Below are positions 1 through 16,500 of a DNA stretch of 64,000 bases, one piece after another. Position 1 is the stretch's first letter, and the number at the start of each line of letters is the position of its first letter. This stretch comes from Viscum album (Eukaryota; Streptophyta; Magnoliopsida; Santalales; Viscaceae). The DNA lies in contig OY728165.1 of NCBI GenBank assembly GCA_963277665.1, positions 1,758,912,772 through 1,758,976,771 on the forward strand, given 5' to 3'. The position numbers and the translations under genes were made by a program. The notes under the pieces were generated by a model. It was not told where the DNA came from. It saw only the letters and a program-made list of their open reading frames with translations, and ran no database searches.

Positions 1-194
1 ACACTATATATCTTCTTCCAAGATTCGAAAGAATAAATATTGGTGTTTAATTATAATAACCATTCATCAATTGAAAGGCTAAATCACAATCTTTTGAACA
101 TAGGAATTTCACACATTTATATTTCTATCCAACAAGAGTCACTACAAGATGTGATAAATCCAAGATGAATCATCTTTAATACAAGTTTAGCAAA

Positions 195-2720
195 AAGAAA
201 CACCAAATATCAATGAATTTCCGGGGATTCTCCTTGGAAACTATAGCTCTCACATTATTTAGGTCTATTATAACTTCTATCTCTAAGATAATGTGACCTA
301 GGGAGTGGAACAAGTCGATCCAAATGTTTTATTTACTGATCTTAGAATAGATATGATTCTCTCTCAGTGTTTTCATTATGATATCAATATGAATTGCGTA
401 GTTTCTATAGATCATAAATAAAATAATATATCTATAATAAATACTACCATGAATGAATCCAGATACGGGTGTAAAACCCAATACATTAGATCTATTAATA
501 TTGTAGGTGCATTTGTGAGTACAAAAAGAGTAACTATATACTCAAACTGACTGTATCTACTCTTGAAATATGTGTTAGGTATTTCTGATACCTGACATGC
601 ACCTGATGATAGCCCGACCAAAAATCTCTCTTTGACAACACTTTCACTCCACATAGTTGATCAAATATTTCATCTATTATATGAACTAGATGCCAATTAT
701 TTACCATGATCTGGTTAAATTAATGGTAATCCATGAAAATATTGAGGGTTTTATCATAACTATTGGAAAAAAAATGTCCAGTCTACCCCAAGGAGAAGTG
801 ATGGGGTTTTTTAATCCTTTAGCCTTTATATCCCCCAACTACATCTTGGTCTCTCAAAGCTCCATAGGTGCCATTCTATAAGGAGTAATGATCACTAGTG
901 AACCCCCACGAATAATATCAATGGGTTTTTCTACCTCTCACACTATAGGTAGAATAGATAAGTCCTCAATAAAGACATCCATGAAATGATCTACTCTAGG
1001 AGGGAAAATAATTCATCATAACCCCTAGTCATCCTGAAAAAGACTCGTGATATGTGTTATCACATTACCATGCATTTGCTTCTCTGGTCCATCAACATAG
1101 CCTAAACTTCACATTGTACCATATTCACATGTATGCCACCCACTGGTGATGTAAATTTTACCCTACAATGATAAAATTATATATGATGTCAATAGGGAAC
1201 TAACTAGTCATTCCAAATGAATGCATCAAATAATTCCATGTTAAGGATGAAAAGGATTCATATGAAGAGGTATCCACCTATCTCAAGGGGAAAATACTTA
1301 TAATGGTGAATTCCCTCTGTTAAAATACCTAATAGGGGTATCTAACATTATAATATAATATAATTTATTAATATTGAAGATTGAACACTTTTTGATTGTC
1401 TCAGATATAAATGTGTGAGATACGCACATGTCAAATAAAAAAGACACTAAAGTTGATTCTACTAGAATAGTACCACATAGTGTGGAATGTACAACACTCT
1501 TATCCTCTATAATACGATGGAATACATGTTATGGGCATGTCACATGGCCTTGGGTAACTTCTTGACTTCCCTGAGTAATCCTACTCTACTGGTGCTGGGA
1601 ATCATGAGTTGGACTACCTCTTCCTAGACTAACATCTCAGCCTAATTAGCCTTTGGTATTTTATTATCCAACCTAGTGTGGTCCTACTAGCCCCTATAAT
1701 TAATGTGGGGTGGGATTAGATCCCCATTATCTAGGAAATGATGGAAATATCATATAGAAATATTAAATATTTCCTAATCTTTCATGGCCTATACACTCCA
1801 CAGGATCTCGTAAGCGTTATGGTTTCACATTTCCCACCTTCAAGCACTACTAACATATCAAAACACTATTATCACAAGGATCTTGAATACTATTACACCC
1901 ATTAGTAGCCTCAAAATTTCTATTTCACATAGAAGAAGAACCATTGATACATCTATATTCCCAACCACACTGACTCACAGCATCATTGTCCCTTAGATTT
2001 CACTCTATAATAAGGGATTGGTTGACAATTTTATAAATAATGTTCAACCTGACCAAATTGACCTGTGATCCAATAGAGTAAACTATATGATCCTAGAACC
2101 ACCTAGAAGTCATACATTTATCACCCAATAGAGTATGACCAAACCACTTTAGCTCATTGAAATGATTATAATATTCCATAACATACATTCTTCTCTACTA
2201 TAGTTTGATAAATTCTCTTGCTCTATTATCCCTTAGATTATGGGAAATGAAATATTCATAGAATATAGTATGTAAATCTTCCAAACCCATATTAGGATAC
2301 CTCTTTTCCTAGGTAATAACATCTCACATCCTTTTGGATTAATCATATATCATATACACATTAATATTGTCCCTTTGATCTTGAGGAATCTATATATTCT
2401 CAAATATAGAAATAATATCTTTGAGCCACGACTCAGTAGTGTGTGGTGCACCATATTCCAAAAATGAATTAGGTTGCTGCTTTGAAAAATCATGGTTAAA
2501 ATATTCAATAATTAGAACAGGTTGAACCAAAACTTTTATATTATTCAACATTTGAGGAAATCCCTATCAGAACCAGGATTTGGTTCCAATATTACGAACA
2601 TTAAGTGGTTACATAGGTGTCAATGCATGAGAAATCATTGGAGGATCAAGGCCCACCACCTGAGGTGCATGGCCATCACTACCTTTAAGAGTTAGTACTA
2701 GAGTAAATTATTGAAGCATG
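195..2720 (-). pseudogene. Element D: ancient Ty3/gypsy gag-pol relic
   Basis: Read on the minus strand, this stretch follows the gene order of elements A and C from gag (right) to reverse transcriptase (left). At 412-654 the translation keeps RT signatures: LTNAP, then HPYLDSFMVVF followed by a decayed IDIL in place of VDDIL. Positions 770-890 match the RT N-terminal segment at 22145-22260, and 900-1050 match the PR-RT linker near 22320-22400. Positions 2270-2450 match the gag segment of element C at about 60965-61130. The copy is much more AT-rich than A or C, has many stops and lacks any open frame longer than about 80 codons. RNase H and integrase would lie left of the window. I could not find its LTR or leader to the right. 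The family (gypsy, A/C-like) is fairly sure; exact ends are not. Confidence 0.7.
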
Positions 2721-5700
2721 ATAATAAAATTCCAAATGAACTCCTATGAAGATATCATAAAAGTTGAAAGGTTTGTATATAGATAATCATGAAAGATCCA
2801 TAGACTTCCTATAGAAACGAGCATGCCTATCTTACTCCTAAAAAAATCTATTCTAGATGGTAGAAGAGACCAAAATGACCATAACAACATAATAGATACC
2901 ATACCATCATCTACTACGGTTGGGTTCAGGTCTATATCTATGTTATATATGTAAAAAATATGTAATCTCACCTTAAATGTTACATTCATTTTAGATTTTT
3001 TCTTGTTCAAATATTTAAATTCCTTTAAATGGTTAAATTCTATGGATTATCATTTCTAATCAGTAAGGGACCAAACCCCTTGTGATATAAAATATAGAAT
3101 ACATTTAGTCCAAAACATAACACATTCCATCCCATGATACCAATGGTCCATGACTCAATATTCCATAATTGACTGCTTAAGTTGTTTGTATTAACTTTTT
3201 AATGAAAAAACTATGAGGTTAAGGTTATTAATTTAAGTGACAATTATGTTTTTTAATCCCTTTAATAAAGTTCATCACATTTCAATACATTATCAAGTCA
3301 CTAATGATATGCAATTGTCAAATTCACATTGTAAATAAATGTGGAATGGAAATATTCATGACATAACCTCACATAATAGTGTAAAAGTGGACAAACCCAT
3401 AAACATACAACAATATAAGAATATAGACATACATAATAAATAAGTATAAGAAGAATAAAAAACTAATAAACTGAATAATAATCAAAATCCACTAGTCAAT
3501 TTTATATACATGGATGCATGGAATGATGATATACAAAAAGGGGAACATGATACATGCACATAAATCCTACTAAAAACTATAAAAAATGACAAGGAAACTA
3601 AAATAACATCTCAATCCTATGATTGGTCATCTACTCATATTCTATATCTATAAGAAAAACTTATCAAGGACTTATAGCCGGTTGTTTTTCCATATCAATA
3701 CCTATAGAAAAGTAATCCACTCAGGTACCAAAGGTGGACAAAGTATTGTGTTATATAAAAACTCATTTTTTTCACCACTAAAAGTGTCTATAATTAATCC
3801 AATAAGTGATCATAACTAAATAGTGTGAATGTATAAATTAAAGAGTAAACAATATGAATAAATAAATCACAATTATCTCATTTTCTTAAGGGACACCTGG
3901 AGTTATACCTTCTTTAGAACATAGTCATAATTTGTGTTTGGTAAATGGATACATAAATTTTCATGAGATATATATATATATATATATATATCATAGTTAT
4001 ATATTTCATCCACTTATATAAACCATGTATATGTGGACGTATGTGAACATAAACTAGGAATTTGGGTGATGGCTTGACCGGGGCATTACTCAAACATCCA
4101 TGACCAATATCAATAACCCTATAATCTTATGAAATAGGTTATATTACCTTTTCCTTATATTGAGTGGGAGACATCATTCTCATTACTCGAGATGGTGAGT
4201 GTGGAATCATTTTAACACTCGAAGCATGGGATGTGGCACCTCATTACCACCATCCAAAAAGTTTTAGTGGTATGAGATGTCTTTTTCAACAACATATGTA
4301 ACAGTGCATGATACTATTATACTCAATAGAGACATTACTATAATAACACAACCTTTATCAAGGAATAATAATATTCATAATAAAATACATGATACATTAC
4401 CTCTCATGTGTCTCATTTTTCATGTACAATTTGAAAAAGGAATTACAATTCACAAAGAGCATTCAATAAATCATAAACAAACATCATGTTTGTAAGACCA
4501 TTAATAATTCATTCCATTTAAAAATATATAAAATTATTTAATCTATGGACATTCAATTTATAAGGATCAAGTGGAAATTAGAAGGTTTCATAGTAAATTG
4601 GTAAATTACTAACATTGTCAATTCTAATTACATGTTGGGATAAAAACCTTGGAGGTTCCTTAGGTCTACTAATACTTTAAAATAATAAGGGAAATTCCAT
4701 TTATAAACCAATAGGAATGATTGGAATGTATTATAGGAAAATAAAAAATTAACCATAAAGGGAAATTCAAGTTGGAACACCAAAGATTTGTCCAAAACTG
4801 ATGGAAAAACCCTCAAATTTACTAACTAATGCTCATCATGCGTAAATATATATGTTTAGATGAATTTAATATGAAGAACTAAATTAAATTTAAATTAATA
4901 GCATAGGATGGTGTGTGGACCAATCAAGAAGCTATGAAGTAGAAATACTCTTGTGGAAAAGAATGATACCACCTACTTTATGTCTTTTTTTGAATCCTTG
5001 TCTGATGGGACCCTCAGATTTGAAGTAGGTTGGGATAAATAGATGAAACGGTCCAAAGAATTGAATATAGGGAACATATAATAAAACTAAATTGAAAAGT
5101 GGATCCTAAGATAAAATTAAATTGGAAGGTGTGGAATCTAGAGCATAACACATACTATTTGACACTCCCTTCATATCTAGATTATGACACTGGATTAGAG
5201 AGTTACCTCACTATCTTGTTTGAGGAGGATAAGGAGAATCTATGTGAGAGGAAGAACACCCTCATCCACTAGAAATGGGAAAAGAAAAAATGAAATAGGT
5301 AAATTTATTTAATTAAATGAAATGTTAATTTCACCCTCAAAATATGGTTTCCATGGTTAAGATGCATGGTTTCAAAAACATCGTGCAAATTGTTCTCAAT
5401 AATCTTTTTAAGGAAAGACCCTACATAGTGAAGGTACGCAATTTCCCTAACCATGCACAAGCAATGTTAAATCCCACTATCAAATGTCTATTTTTTTACA
5501 TAGTCATGTTCATGGAGTATAACAACTTCATAAAAACTGTGTGGATCCTACTTCACTGTTATTTCACCTCGCATGGTTAGAAGAAACTGTACAAACTGGG
5601 CAGGATGATTTCGACTAAATGTTAATTCTATTAGTGTTTTCTATTATCCAATATATTTATTTTTTAACAATCTTTAGATTATCCTGGGAGCCTCCTCTGG

Positions 5701-8700
5701 ACATAGGTCATGTATACCAATATTAACCCAAGGATTTAAATTGAAAAAAATGATTTGTACCTTCATGAAAAGATGTTTTGTTACAATTTTCTAGCCTCTG
5801 AATATCATGGATCATTATAATGGACATGTATCATCCCAAAATGGATCATATGATTAAGGTTCTTAGGTATGGTTCATCATAATATTGTATTATATAATGG
5901 ATTTTATCTTTTGTAAGTGGATATATGATAGGCATATACGATATGATAGTTAAAACTAAATAGGTACCCATCAATGTATATTTAACTCTTTATATGAAGA
6001 ATCGTGTTACTATGGAGTTTAAGAAAGGAAATTGAATAGAGTTTCCATTGAAAAAATTAATTTTTATTTTCCAAAATAAATTTAAACAATTATAATAACA
6101 CTATATAGATGTAGAATTTGTAATGAAAACCCATTTCCGAGGATAAAGCATACCTGAAATATGAAATTATGATAAACATAAATAAAGAAAAATATTGTAA
6201 TCTTTTGTCATGTGCACAGAATAATATAATGAAATATTCCAAAAACCATTTCATAGGTTTGATAAATATAATTACGGGTACCTAAAGGATATCATCCCTC
6301 CTATTATATCCATGGCCCAAAAAAACATATAATTATTAGATAGTATTATTATTCCACTCATGATATTATAGTATATCATAGTCAAATGAATAATAAAGGA
6401 GATATTCTAGTCTATTGGATGTTCAAAAAAACATCATCTATACCTCTCTAATCACGTTTTAATGGGTTTTAGAGACACAAGAATTCTTTTGTAGCTATAG
6501 TATTTATACATTCATTCACAACACATGAGTGAATTCCATGTATAGTTCATGTCTTCATTATTTCAATTCTTGATCTACCTTGAGTTATATCTAATGAAAT
6601 AATTTACTTAATGATTTCAGATGTATATGATTGACCATATAAAAAATCATAGTTTTCATGAAAAATAATTATTCTTATAAATGTATCATATAATTATATG
6701 TATTTAGGGAATATCCCCTTCAATATACCTCCTTCTATAAATTTTAATATGTTTTATTTTGATTCACCATTTATTTTATCATAGTAATTTTGTCATAAAA
6801 TCATATCAACAAATCTTTTTAGATATCTTCTATACCACTTTTGGAAATATATCATTAACTTTACCTTGTATCACATAATATTCAATACATTTTGAATACC
6901 CAATCAAAAATGCTTTGTATTTACACTAAACCATATTTTAGAGCATCTATTTGAGTAAATAGAAGCACCCATTCATTCAACCATAAAGTGTGATGGCATC
7001 GAATTTTATAGAATTGGAAAAGGTATAAATTTCTATATACATGTTTCTATGAAAAGAGTGGACTCTATAAGATAATCAATGCTATAAGAGAAATAAAATG
7101 ATTTGGCAATATCTTCTTCAAAAAAAATCTCACCACTTTTTTCCAAATATCAACATCATATATATATGTGTATTATCAACTTTTCCATTTTTCTAATACA
7201 TTGAGTGATTAAGGGTCATTGGGTAAGTAAATATCAAATAACATACTCATATGTTATCAATTTCTAGTGTATCGAATGACATAACTGATGAATACATCAC
7301 ATGTCATTAATCATAAAATATATTTATATAAAATGTCCCTTATTTGGATAGAGAATAACATCATATGTACTCTTTAAATGTAGCTAAAAACATAACAATA
7401 TATCTCAACTATAGGAATTGATGTATTACTCATTGTATTAGGATAAAAATTACATCACGGTTAAGATCCGACCAACATCATTATTAGAAACATACCCAAC
7501 CACCATGTGATTAGATATGTCAAAATATATACATTCATATGTATAGTATCGCTGTATGGAGGTTATGATTATTAGTGTCTCGCCAACATTGGGTAATTGG
7601 GACCAAAATATGATCCACACACTCCTAGTATAGAAAATAAAAATGTATAAAACTCAATTTGTTATACGTAGTAGGATATATAGTGCACAGAAACACATTT
7701 TTTCCTTATGAACATATTCCATATCTTTATAAAAGAATCGTACTCACCATAATAATAACATTTCATCATAAAAAAAATAATCAATGATGAAAATCGATTA
7801 GGGGTCACTCAATATCATGGTTTAAGTGCTTAACTATCATAATATTTCATGAAATGTGTATCTATATATACATGTATACAAAAAATGGGGAATTATGATA
7901 AAGTTGAAATTTTATTTTATTATGATACAATTATATATAATTAAAACTCTTTTATGAATATTTGATAACCCTATTATAGAAACCAATCAATCATATCAAA
8001 TATTATCAACTTCCAAATCAGTATTATGTATTCTACAATTTTAGGTTTTCTATAGCTCATTACATCATATGTAATTCCTATAACAACTCAATATAACCAT
8101 CTAAAAACAATCATAGTTATCTTTTTAGTGGGTAAAACAAATCAATTACAAAAGATAGAATAATTGTTTGGTTCAAGAATAATATTCCTAACTTTTAACT
8201 ATTTGAACATATTAAAAATCCTTATGTTCTCAAAAAAAAAATTATGATGATAAGATTTTTTTATTAACTTAAAAATAATTCAATGTTCATCATTATCATC
8301 CTTGGAACCCAGATCTATTTTATCTTTTCCATGAAATTATAAAAAAATTTACATTATCATTTACCAGTGAATTTTAAACTCTTTTAGGATAAAGTCATAT
8401 CCACTTTATTAAAGCTTCTAATTTAACTATTTACATTTATCCATACTATTTTACCCTATAACCTTTTAGGATATTATGCGTAATTTCCTATTTAAATTGG
8501 ATGATATAATACCTTGATAAATAGTGATATTAGTTATTTTATGATAACTAAATGTAACTCTTTACCATTTTCACTATTACCACATATCCTAAACTCATTA
8601 TGAAATAAGATAAATAATAAATATAATAATTTCATGGTAAAACCCAATATGAAAAAAGGATATCTAAATTATTTGGTAACTAAATGTAATGGTATAATTT

Positions 8701-11700
8701 TCCATTATCATTACATCATAAAATATTTATGGGTATTATGGGGACATTACATTCACTTTAGACTTTTTCTAAACATTTATTTGTGTACCTTTTTATGTCC
8801 CTAAGTGAAAACATTATTCCACTTGCCTCTTAGATACTTTATTAATTTCATAATATGTTATTAAGATCTGAAAATTACATTTTTTTGAAAATATACATTA
8901 TTTAATCTTAGATGGAATATTTAATAAATAAAATTTTGTTCCCATATCACATATGGTATTCTATGTATTTGAAACAACTCCTTTTGAAAAGATGGTTTAA
9001 CTAAAATATACTAGTGATGGGTGGTTGGAACATATTCCTTCATATTTTAACAATCATATAGAAAACCCATTTATCATATATAAAACAGTCTGATTCATAT
9101 ATCAATTACAAAATATGTTATATAATTCGATGAATCATAGACCATAAGAATTAAATTAATGATCTAAATTTGGTTAAAAGTTGCTCCTTGTTATCAATCC
9201 ACTTCTCTTATTACAAAATATTAAGGTGATGAAGATACATATCATTTAATTAGATCCTTCTGATCTTGATAGATTCCATTATATTCAATATATATTTATT
9301 TATCATTCCTTTTTACCACCATCTGAATATAAAGTACAATCTCTATGAATTCTTCCCTCTAATTTGATATCCTTTATAATTAAAACACTTTTAAAATATA
9401 TATTCTATATCAAAAACCATTCAAAATAGAACATTTAACTTCTATAACATTTTTTCATGATATGGGAACTCCATGTAAATTTCTAAGCTCCATTAGGTAT
9501 TATGGATAATCTTATAATATTTAATTATTATTCCATCCTAACATTCCTAGGTTTCATTGTCCTTGATTATTTTTTAAGAAATCATTTTTGATGTTTTTGG
9601 ATAAATATGAATCTTCTAGTTTGATCTTATATCCATTATAACCTTATACATAATAATAGTATCTTGACATAATATGTATAGTTTAGTCATCCTAAACTAT
9701 TTGAGAATATCAGGTAAACTATTCTTGAATTCATTCAGAATGTAGTGACATTTCAATGATTCAAAATGAGATGAATTATTTAAAGAAAGAAGTCCTTTTT
9801 ATTGTTCCTTTGATCATTGTTATAGAATAAGACATATCAGAAAAATGCATTTCAAAAAACCTCCATATCATTTTATTAAACATTAATTCTATATATTCTC
9901 CTATCAAGATAAAAAATAGACGAATAATACAATTCTCATTATAAGATTATTCAATCATGAATCATACATGTTATCAATTCTTCACACTCTATCATCATTA
10001 CATGGAAATGTGAAGTGCTAATTTTAAATTCATTACCATATTTTAACCACTGTTATACATACAAATTTTGTAAAATATACATCTAATATAAAATTTAAAT
10101 AAGAATAATATAATTAAATTCTATAACAATGAATAGATTTAAGGAAACCTTTAGCCCCATTGAGTCATTAGAATATTCAATTATATAGAATATCATTTGG
10201 AATAACTAATCATATTGACTATATAATAGTAAAAATACACCATTCATTAATGTACAAAATCATACTAAGTATATTCATGGAGATTAAGATTCACTTGATC
10301 ATTTATTCACTAAATTCCTTTTAAATATTAAATTAATGTCTCTATGAATCAATATGAATTTGGATTACATTTTTGAACTATTTCCACTTATTTTCTCATG
10401 ATGAAATAGTTCTAAAATAATGAATTTTATTATGAAATTTTCATACAACGTCAATCTTTCATAAGAACACTCAAATTGTTATCAATGATAGTTTTATCAT
10501 CCATTAATCTTATACTTATAAGAATTGATCTCAAAATTTTGTATGATGATGAGGATATAATTTATCTATAGGAGAATATTTTATCCCATGAGAATCATGT
10601 TTTATAAAAATTTAAAATGGATCGTTATTAAATGGAGTCCCGCAAAAATGATGTCCCCATTTAAATCCATCACATCCATTACTCTTACAAGCCCAATATT
10701 TCACTAATAAAATCACCCCTATTTATCATCAAACTCTACACTCAGTTAATACTTTTATGTAATCTTCTTGATTACAATAGTTTTGATTCTTGGGATGATT
10801 TGTGGACAATTCACTATCCATATATGACATATGGTTATTACTCTACTCAATTGATCTATTATCTAGACCCTTGGGGTTTCCTAGTGAGTTTAAATCAATA
10901 AAAGTGTCAAGAATGAGTTTATGAATAAAAATACATGGTAACCCAACATTAGAATAAAATAATACATGTCTGATCCATTTTCACCAATTAGTTTCTTTCC
11001 TTACACTAAAAACCCTAGTGGTGCCACTCTTTTTTTGAAAATATTTCCTTTCATGATCTAGGTATTGAAATCTACTACATATGAAATAATATGACATGTA
11101 ATAATAGGTGTTTTATACTCCTAATCTCATCTCATTTTATTTCCTTTTATAAGTGCATGCTTCTAATAATTTAGTTTAGAATCATATTCTCATCTCATGT
11201 TTTTTTATTATTCCCTTTTCTTCAATCCATTTTTTTGTAACCCTTTATGAATAGATCAAATACATATGTTATATAGAAAATTCAAGTAAAGGATTAGTTT
11301 TATATTACATTAACATAGTCCACATTATTAACCATAGAGCGATAGTTAGTGAACATCATTCACATTTTTACACAAGGATTCAACCTCAATGTAAGTAGGT
11401 AGTCTGACACCAAGTCCCTAAACATAAGGATAAATTAATAAATATGAAATTAAATTCAAAATAAATCTAAAACCTAATATTCATAAACTATTTTCAGAAA
11501 AAAAATCTAATAAATTCAACATTGAAATTTTATGCCATGGAAGATGAAATTATTTATTAGTTATAAAATTTAGACTGAAATAAAATGTTCTATCATAGAT
11601 TTCTTTTGACTTTTGAACTCGAGAAAAAAATTTAAAATTATATTTTTTTTTTTAAATAATCTAGAAATAACCATATAAACTAACAAACAATTCATATATT

Positions 11701-13445
11701 TCAATATTAGATAACCATTCATGATCAATTCATAAATTAATGATAATAATAAACACTTTTATAGTTTTGGTTTTCCATTATAGAAATTCCAAAATTATTA
11801 ATATACAAATTTTATATTCATTCCAATATGTAATCTTTATTATTCATCATTATATGTCCCTTTATTTTGAATATATAATATTTCATGCATTGTGAAAAAA
11901 ATTATTATTCAATTTTATATTATGCAATAATTTTAAAATATATATTTTATAATTAACTACTATTTATACCATGATATTGTCACTCAGAAATAATATTTTT
12001 ATATTTTAAAATATTCCAATAAAAGTCTTATTTAATTTTAACAATTCAAATTATTTATCAATAATTCCAAAATTGAATATAAACTTCATCATATTCAGGC
12101 CTTATTTGAAAATTTATAACTATTTAAAAATTTCCCTTGAAAATTATAAATAAAATTTTTAATTCTATATAATTATATATTCCATATTATATGTTAAAGG
12201 GTATATTATATATCATATTTTAATATTTATAGTATTTTAAAAATAAATGTTTCAGAAACATTTGAACAAAATTAATTTTAAATAAATTATAATCGATTAG
12301 TTTATAAAAATTTTATAAATTAAAAATTTACCAATATAACCAAATTTTTTATTTATAAACAATTCAAAATACATTATAATAACATGAAAAAAGAAACAAA
12401 TTCACATTCTATCTACCCTTACATGGTAGTAAATTCCAATGTAAATTTAACTAACTATTACCTTCACGCAGCCCTACTACTTAGAGGTAAATAATTGTTA
12501 CCTTTACAAATCCCCACTATGTGTAATTAACCATGATGTTACATTTATTTATCCCCTACATATGTAGGTTATCCCATTATTACCTTCACATATCCTCAAA
12601 AAATTAAGGCAACACATGACCATTTCAGGGTGACCCGTTTTGTACAAAGGTTGTGTCGAGTTAAGAATGTGTTAGCTTCAGGATAATTCAGATTACCAAA
12701 AAATCCTAGAAAACATAAATTAATCATTTTTTTCTATTTCATATTCATTTTAATTCATGGTTTCATAGATAAAAATAATTACAAAGATGTGATATTAATT
12801 ATGGGATACAAATGATTCTAAAAACTCCAATTATTTTATTATAAGTAACTAAAACCTTTTTTTAGAATCACCCATGAACAACATATTTCACTGTGATAAT
12901 GTAAAATAAAGAAATATTCTATAAAAATGCATACCATACATTGAAGATCATGTGAAGCACATTAAAAAACACCACATGGGATTCATAATGATCACCAAGG
13001 GTAGCCAACTAATATCTTATCTTTATAGTGTAACATTGGGACAACTAAAACCTTCAACATTAAGATGATATTATTCTTCCATTCATGTTTTCCTAGAATG
13101 TTGTATAATAGGAATGAAGCAACAAGTGCTTATTCTCTCAAGGAGGTTCATCCAAGCATGATCTCACACCCTTTCCATAATGTAACAGTGTTTTATAATT
13201 CCCTAAGGATACTCCTTGGTCTATATCATTTACTTATAAATTCATACAATAGGAGTGAATTCCATGTAAAACACATTCATTAATTATATGAATACGTCAT
13301 CTCCATTTCATTTTATCTCATGTAGAACCTTATTAGATGATAAGAATCATGGATGATTGATAATCGCTGATTTTTTTAATGAAACATTACACCCCATTAA
13401 AGAAAATCATAATTTCCATGTAACATAACTCATACCATAAATACG

Positions 13446-13448
<3 letters not shown>
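2721..13448. other. AT-rich intergenic DNA without a recognisable gene
   Basis: More than 10 kb of strongly AT-rich sequence in which every open frame is short (under about 90 codons) and none resembles a known family. It is probably a graveyard of old transposons. Around 3040-3360 there are faint echoes of the leader of element A (36480-36800), which could be the leader of relic D. A minus-strand stretch near 6850-7010 hints at a copia-like FLIGYSK motif but is too weak to call. A (TA)n run lies at 3969-3992. Confidence 0.6.
3969..3992. repeat. (TA)n microsatellite
   Basis: An uninterrupted AT dinucleotide run of about 24 bp inside AT-rich DNA. Confidence 0.9.
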
Positions 13449-13499
<51 letters not shown>

Positions 13500-13525
13500 G
13501 TAAGTATGTATGTATGTATGTATGG
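13449..13525. repeat. Compound (TA)n-(TATG)n microsatellite
   Basis: About 40 bp of alternating TA passes directly into roughly ten TATG units with one variant (TAAG). A compound simple repeat, likely length-polymorphic. Confidence 0.95.
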
Positions 13526-16500
13526 ATATAGGGAATATCTCCCTCAGTGAAATTTGCATGTATGTACCCATGATGTGTTGGGGTGGGAATTATTTTCTTC
13601 CATCATGGTAGGAATGTCAATAGATGGAATGTTCAAGTATGTTTTTGGAAATCATTTCATTATTGGGAATTATTATTGAATATGATATAAAATGAAATTT
13701 TTTTGCTAAAATATTTTTAATGATTTTTTTGATTTTATGTTTGTATTTTAATTGCTAAATTAATGAATTTATGGGTGGTGAATATGTCTATTATGACATC
13801 AAAAATGACCACTTGTAGTTTTATTTTTAGAATATTCAGTTGTAGGTTATTAGAATTACTATAATTTTTCCTTGATTTACTTTTTAAGGATTTAATTTTT
13901 ATAATGAATATTATTCATATAGATATAAATGATGAGGAAACATATCAATATGTGGAAATTTCTTTTAAACAATTGAGATTACTATTACATGAAATATATG
14001 TGATTGGTTAGGAATAAAATTGTTGAATAAAAATTATTATAAATCCTCAAAGACTTAGAGGAATATTACTCAAATCTACTATAACAGTGTAGGATTATAA
14101 GAAGATGAAGATAAAAGAGAATAAATCAATAAATCATTAAAATTACTTTGAACCCTAACACTTCTATAGTAGATTTCATTATTCGTATACTTTAACAAGT
14201 GAATAAGTAATTGGAAACCATTGCGGTTGTAATGCTACTCTAGGATTTGAAATGGAATAGATTTAAGAGATTTTTTTATAAGTTCTATTCAAGGACACTA
14301 AAGCGTATGAAAGGTTGATAATTCTTATGATTTTTCAAGGGAGCATGATGGTGTTGGTTTATGCTGCTCATTTTATAGATCTAGTATGATTTTTAACTAG
14401 AGTTTTTTAATAAATAAATCATAATGTATTAAATTTTGAGATGATTCTCTAACCAATGATTCCACCAATTTTATTTTTTCCTTGGTTAACCACGTGTTCA
14501 AAAGTAGTGTATATGGTTGCAATGATAGAAGTAGATAGGATGGATATTAAATTAATATATATTTTCTTCCTCAACATAAGTAAGAGAAGTATTATTCTAG
14601 TGGGATGAATGGAAAGTGGGTATCTCAAATGTGTGGAGTTCAAATGGGATTAAAAACATGATGTTAATATCAAGGGAGTATATAGTAATGAGATTACTAG
14701 AACATTAGCATTGTGTACTTCATATGGGACAATCCTAAGACACCTAGGTAATTTCATACGTGTGGGATGATTGTTATTGAAAGAATATATATATATATAT
14801 ATATATTCTATTCCGTAATGAGTATAATATTGGACGTTTCATATATATGTATGTATTTATTAGGAACATACTCAACTCAATTTATGAAATAACTAGATTT
14901 TTATCATGTATATCTAGTGATACATTCTATGATAAGACTAAAAATAACTAGGTTTAATCATTTAAAATAATTTATGTATAATAGGATTCTATTTTTTTTT
15001 ACTTTTTATTATAAATGGTTATCACCTTATTAATTATGCTAATATTTATTCAATGATTGATACATGTGTATCTCAAATATTCATACCTATATTATTAGTA
15101 GACCTTTTTATTTTCAATATGATATTTATGTTCTATAACATGAAGAACAATAATCATCATATTTAAGTGGTATAATGAGTAATTTTTTCAACATATCATT
15201 CCATTTTGATTATTGATGTCATAATAACATGGTACTTATTATTTTTTATATATTAATTTATACACTATCATTATTTGATTTGATTAAATATTGTAGTTCA
15301 AGTCTCATGTAGGCTTATATGGACCTTGATTTTCCTCAAAAAATTAATTGATAATTTTCAAGCCCTTTCATGAGAGTGTTACTTTCAGAATAGTTAAGAA
15401 GGAACTATTTTTAAAGACAAAGGATGTTACCATATTAGTGGGTTGAGTTGGTTCATGGATCTGTAAAATAAAGATATCAATTTAACTTATTAGTGGTGGT
15501 GGAATATTTTTCATATATTTTTCAAATAGTCTTATTTGGACATACAAAATAGTAGGTTATAAATTCCTCTATGGGCAAGATTATTTTTAAGAGAGTGGTT
15601 TAGTTTACCTTATATTTAATTTCACCTATGATTCTACAAAATTAAAATGTTCAAATATATTATTAAATTAGTAATGGATTTATTCATAATTGTGTTTCAA
15701 CACGAGTAGAATCAGTTCCCTTTTCTAAGAAGGTTTGTAGTAGTTTGTGGGTTTGCATTAATAGCGAAAATCATAATTATGTGAAATTATTTAATATATA
15801 CACATATCCTCACATTGATGTTCTATTTTATTATTTAAATTGAGATAATTTTTTGAAATAGTAATAAGAGGTTGTGATACCACTAGTTGAAAGAGATGTG
15901 ATTAGGCATTTGGAATGAAACCTTCAAGGGATTGCATGGAATGTTTTTTCTCATAGTAATGGTATTTGGGAATAATAATTAACAAGTTATTTTTAAATCC
16001 ATTATGTCCTATATATACCATAAATACTGTAACAAAATTTTTTTGGGTTTAGGATTATATTCTATATTACAAAGGATCAAAGTTGGATCATGAAAGGAAT
16101 TTGAGGATTTTTGTTGGAGATGTTTCTTAACCACAACCTATGTGTGATGTTATCTGGTTGATAGTTTTATTTCATGATCTATGGGTATTGTAAAATGTTA
16201 ACTTGGATAATGGTGTTTCAATCAACCAAGATAATGTTAGGTTGAATATGTCATAGGATCTACCTATGAATGTATTTGATAGTTAGAGTTTCATTGGATT
16301 ATAATTATAGTATATTAAATTAATTAATGAAATGATGATGCTAGATTCTATGATGATCAATTTGAGTAGAAGATTATTGATGATTATGTAATATAAGATG
16401 TTCCTGTGTCATTTTTTCAGGATAAATAAATGGTTGACTTCCAAACTAGTTTTGATCTTACTTAAATATGTTGAGTTATTTTTTATTGTAATTTGATGCA

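Noticed and set aside
6850..7010. Copia-like integrase remnant on the minus strand
   Set aside because: Only a short FLIGYSK-like string is seen, with no supporting motifs in order; too weak to annotate.
13065..13283. 72-codon plus-strand open frame as a small gene
   Set aside because: No start context, no domain and no neighbouring exon signals; open frames of this length are expected by chance in a window this size.
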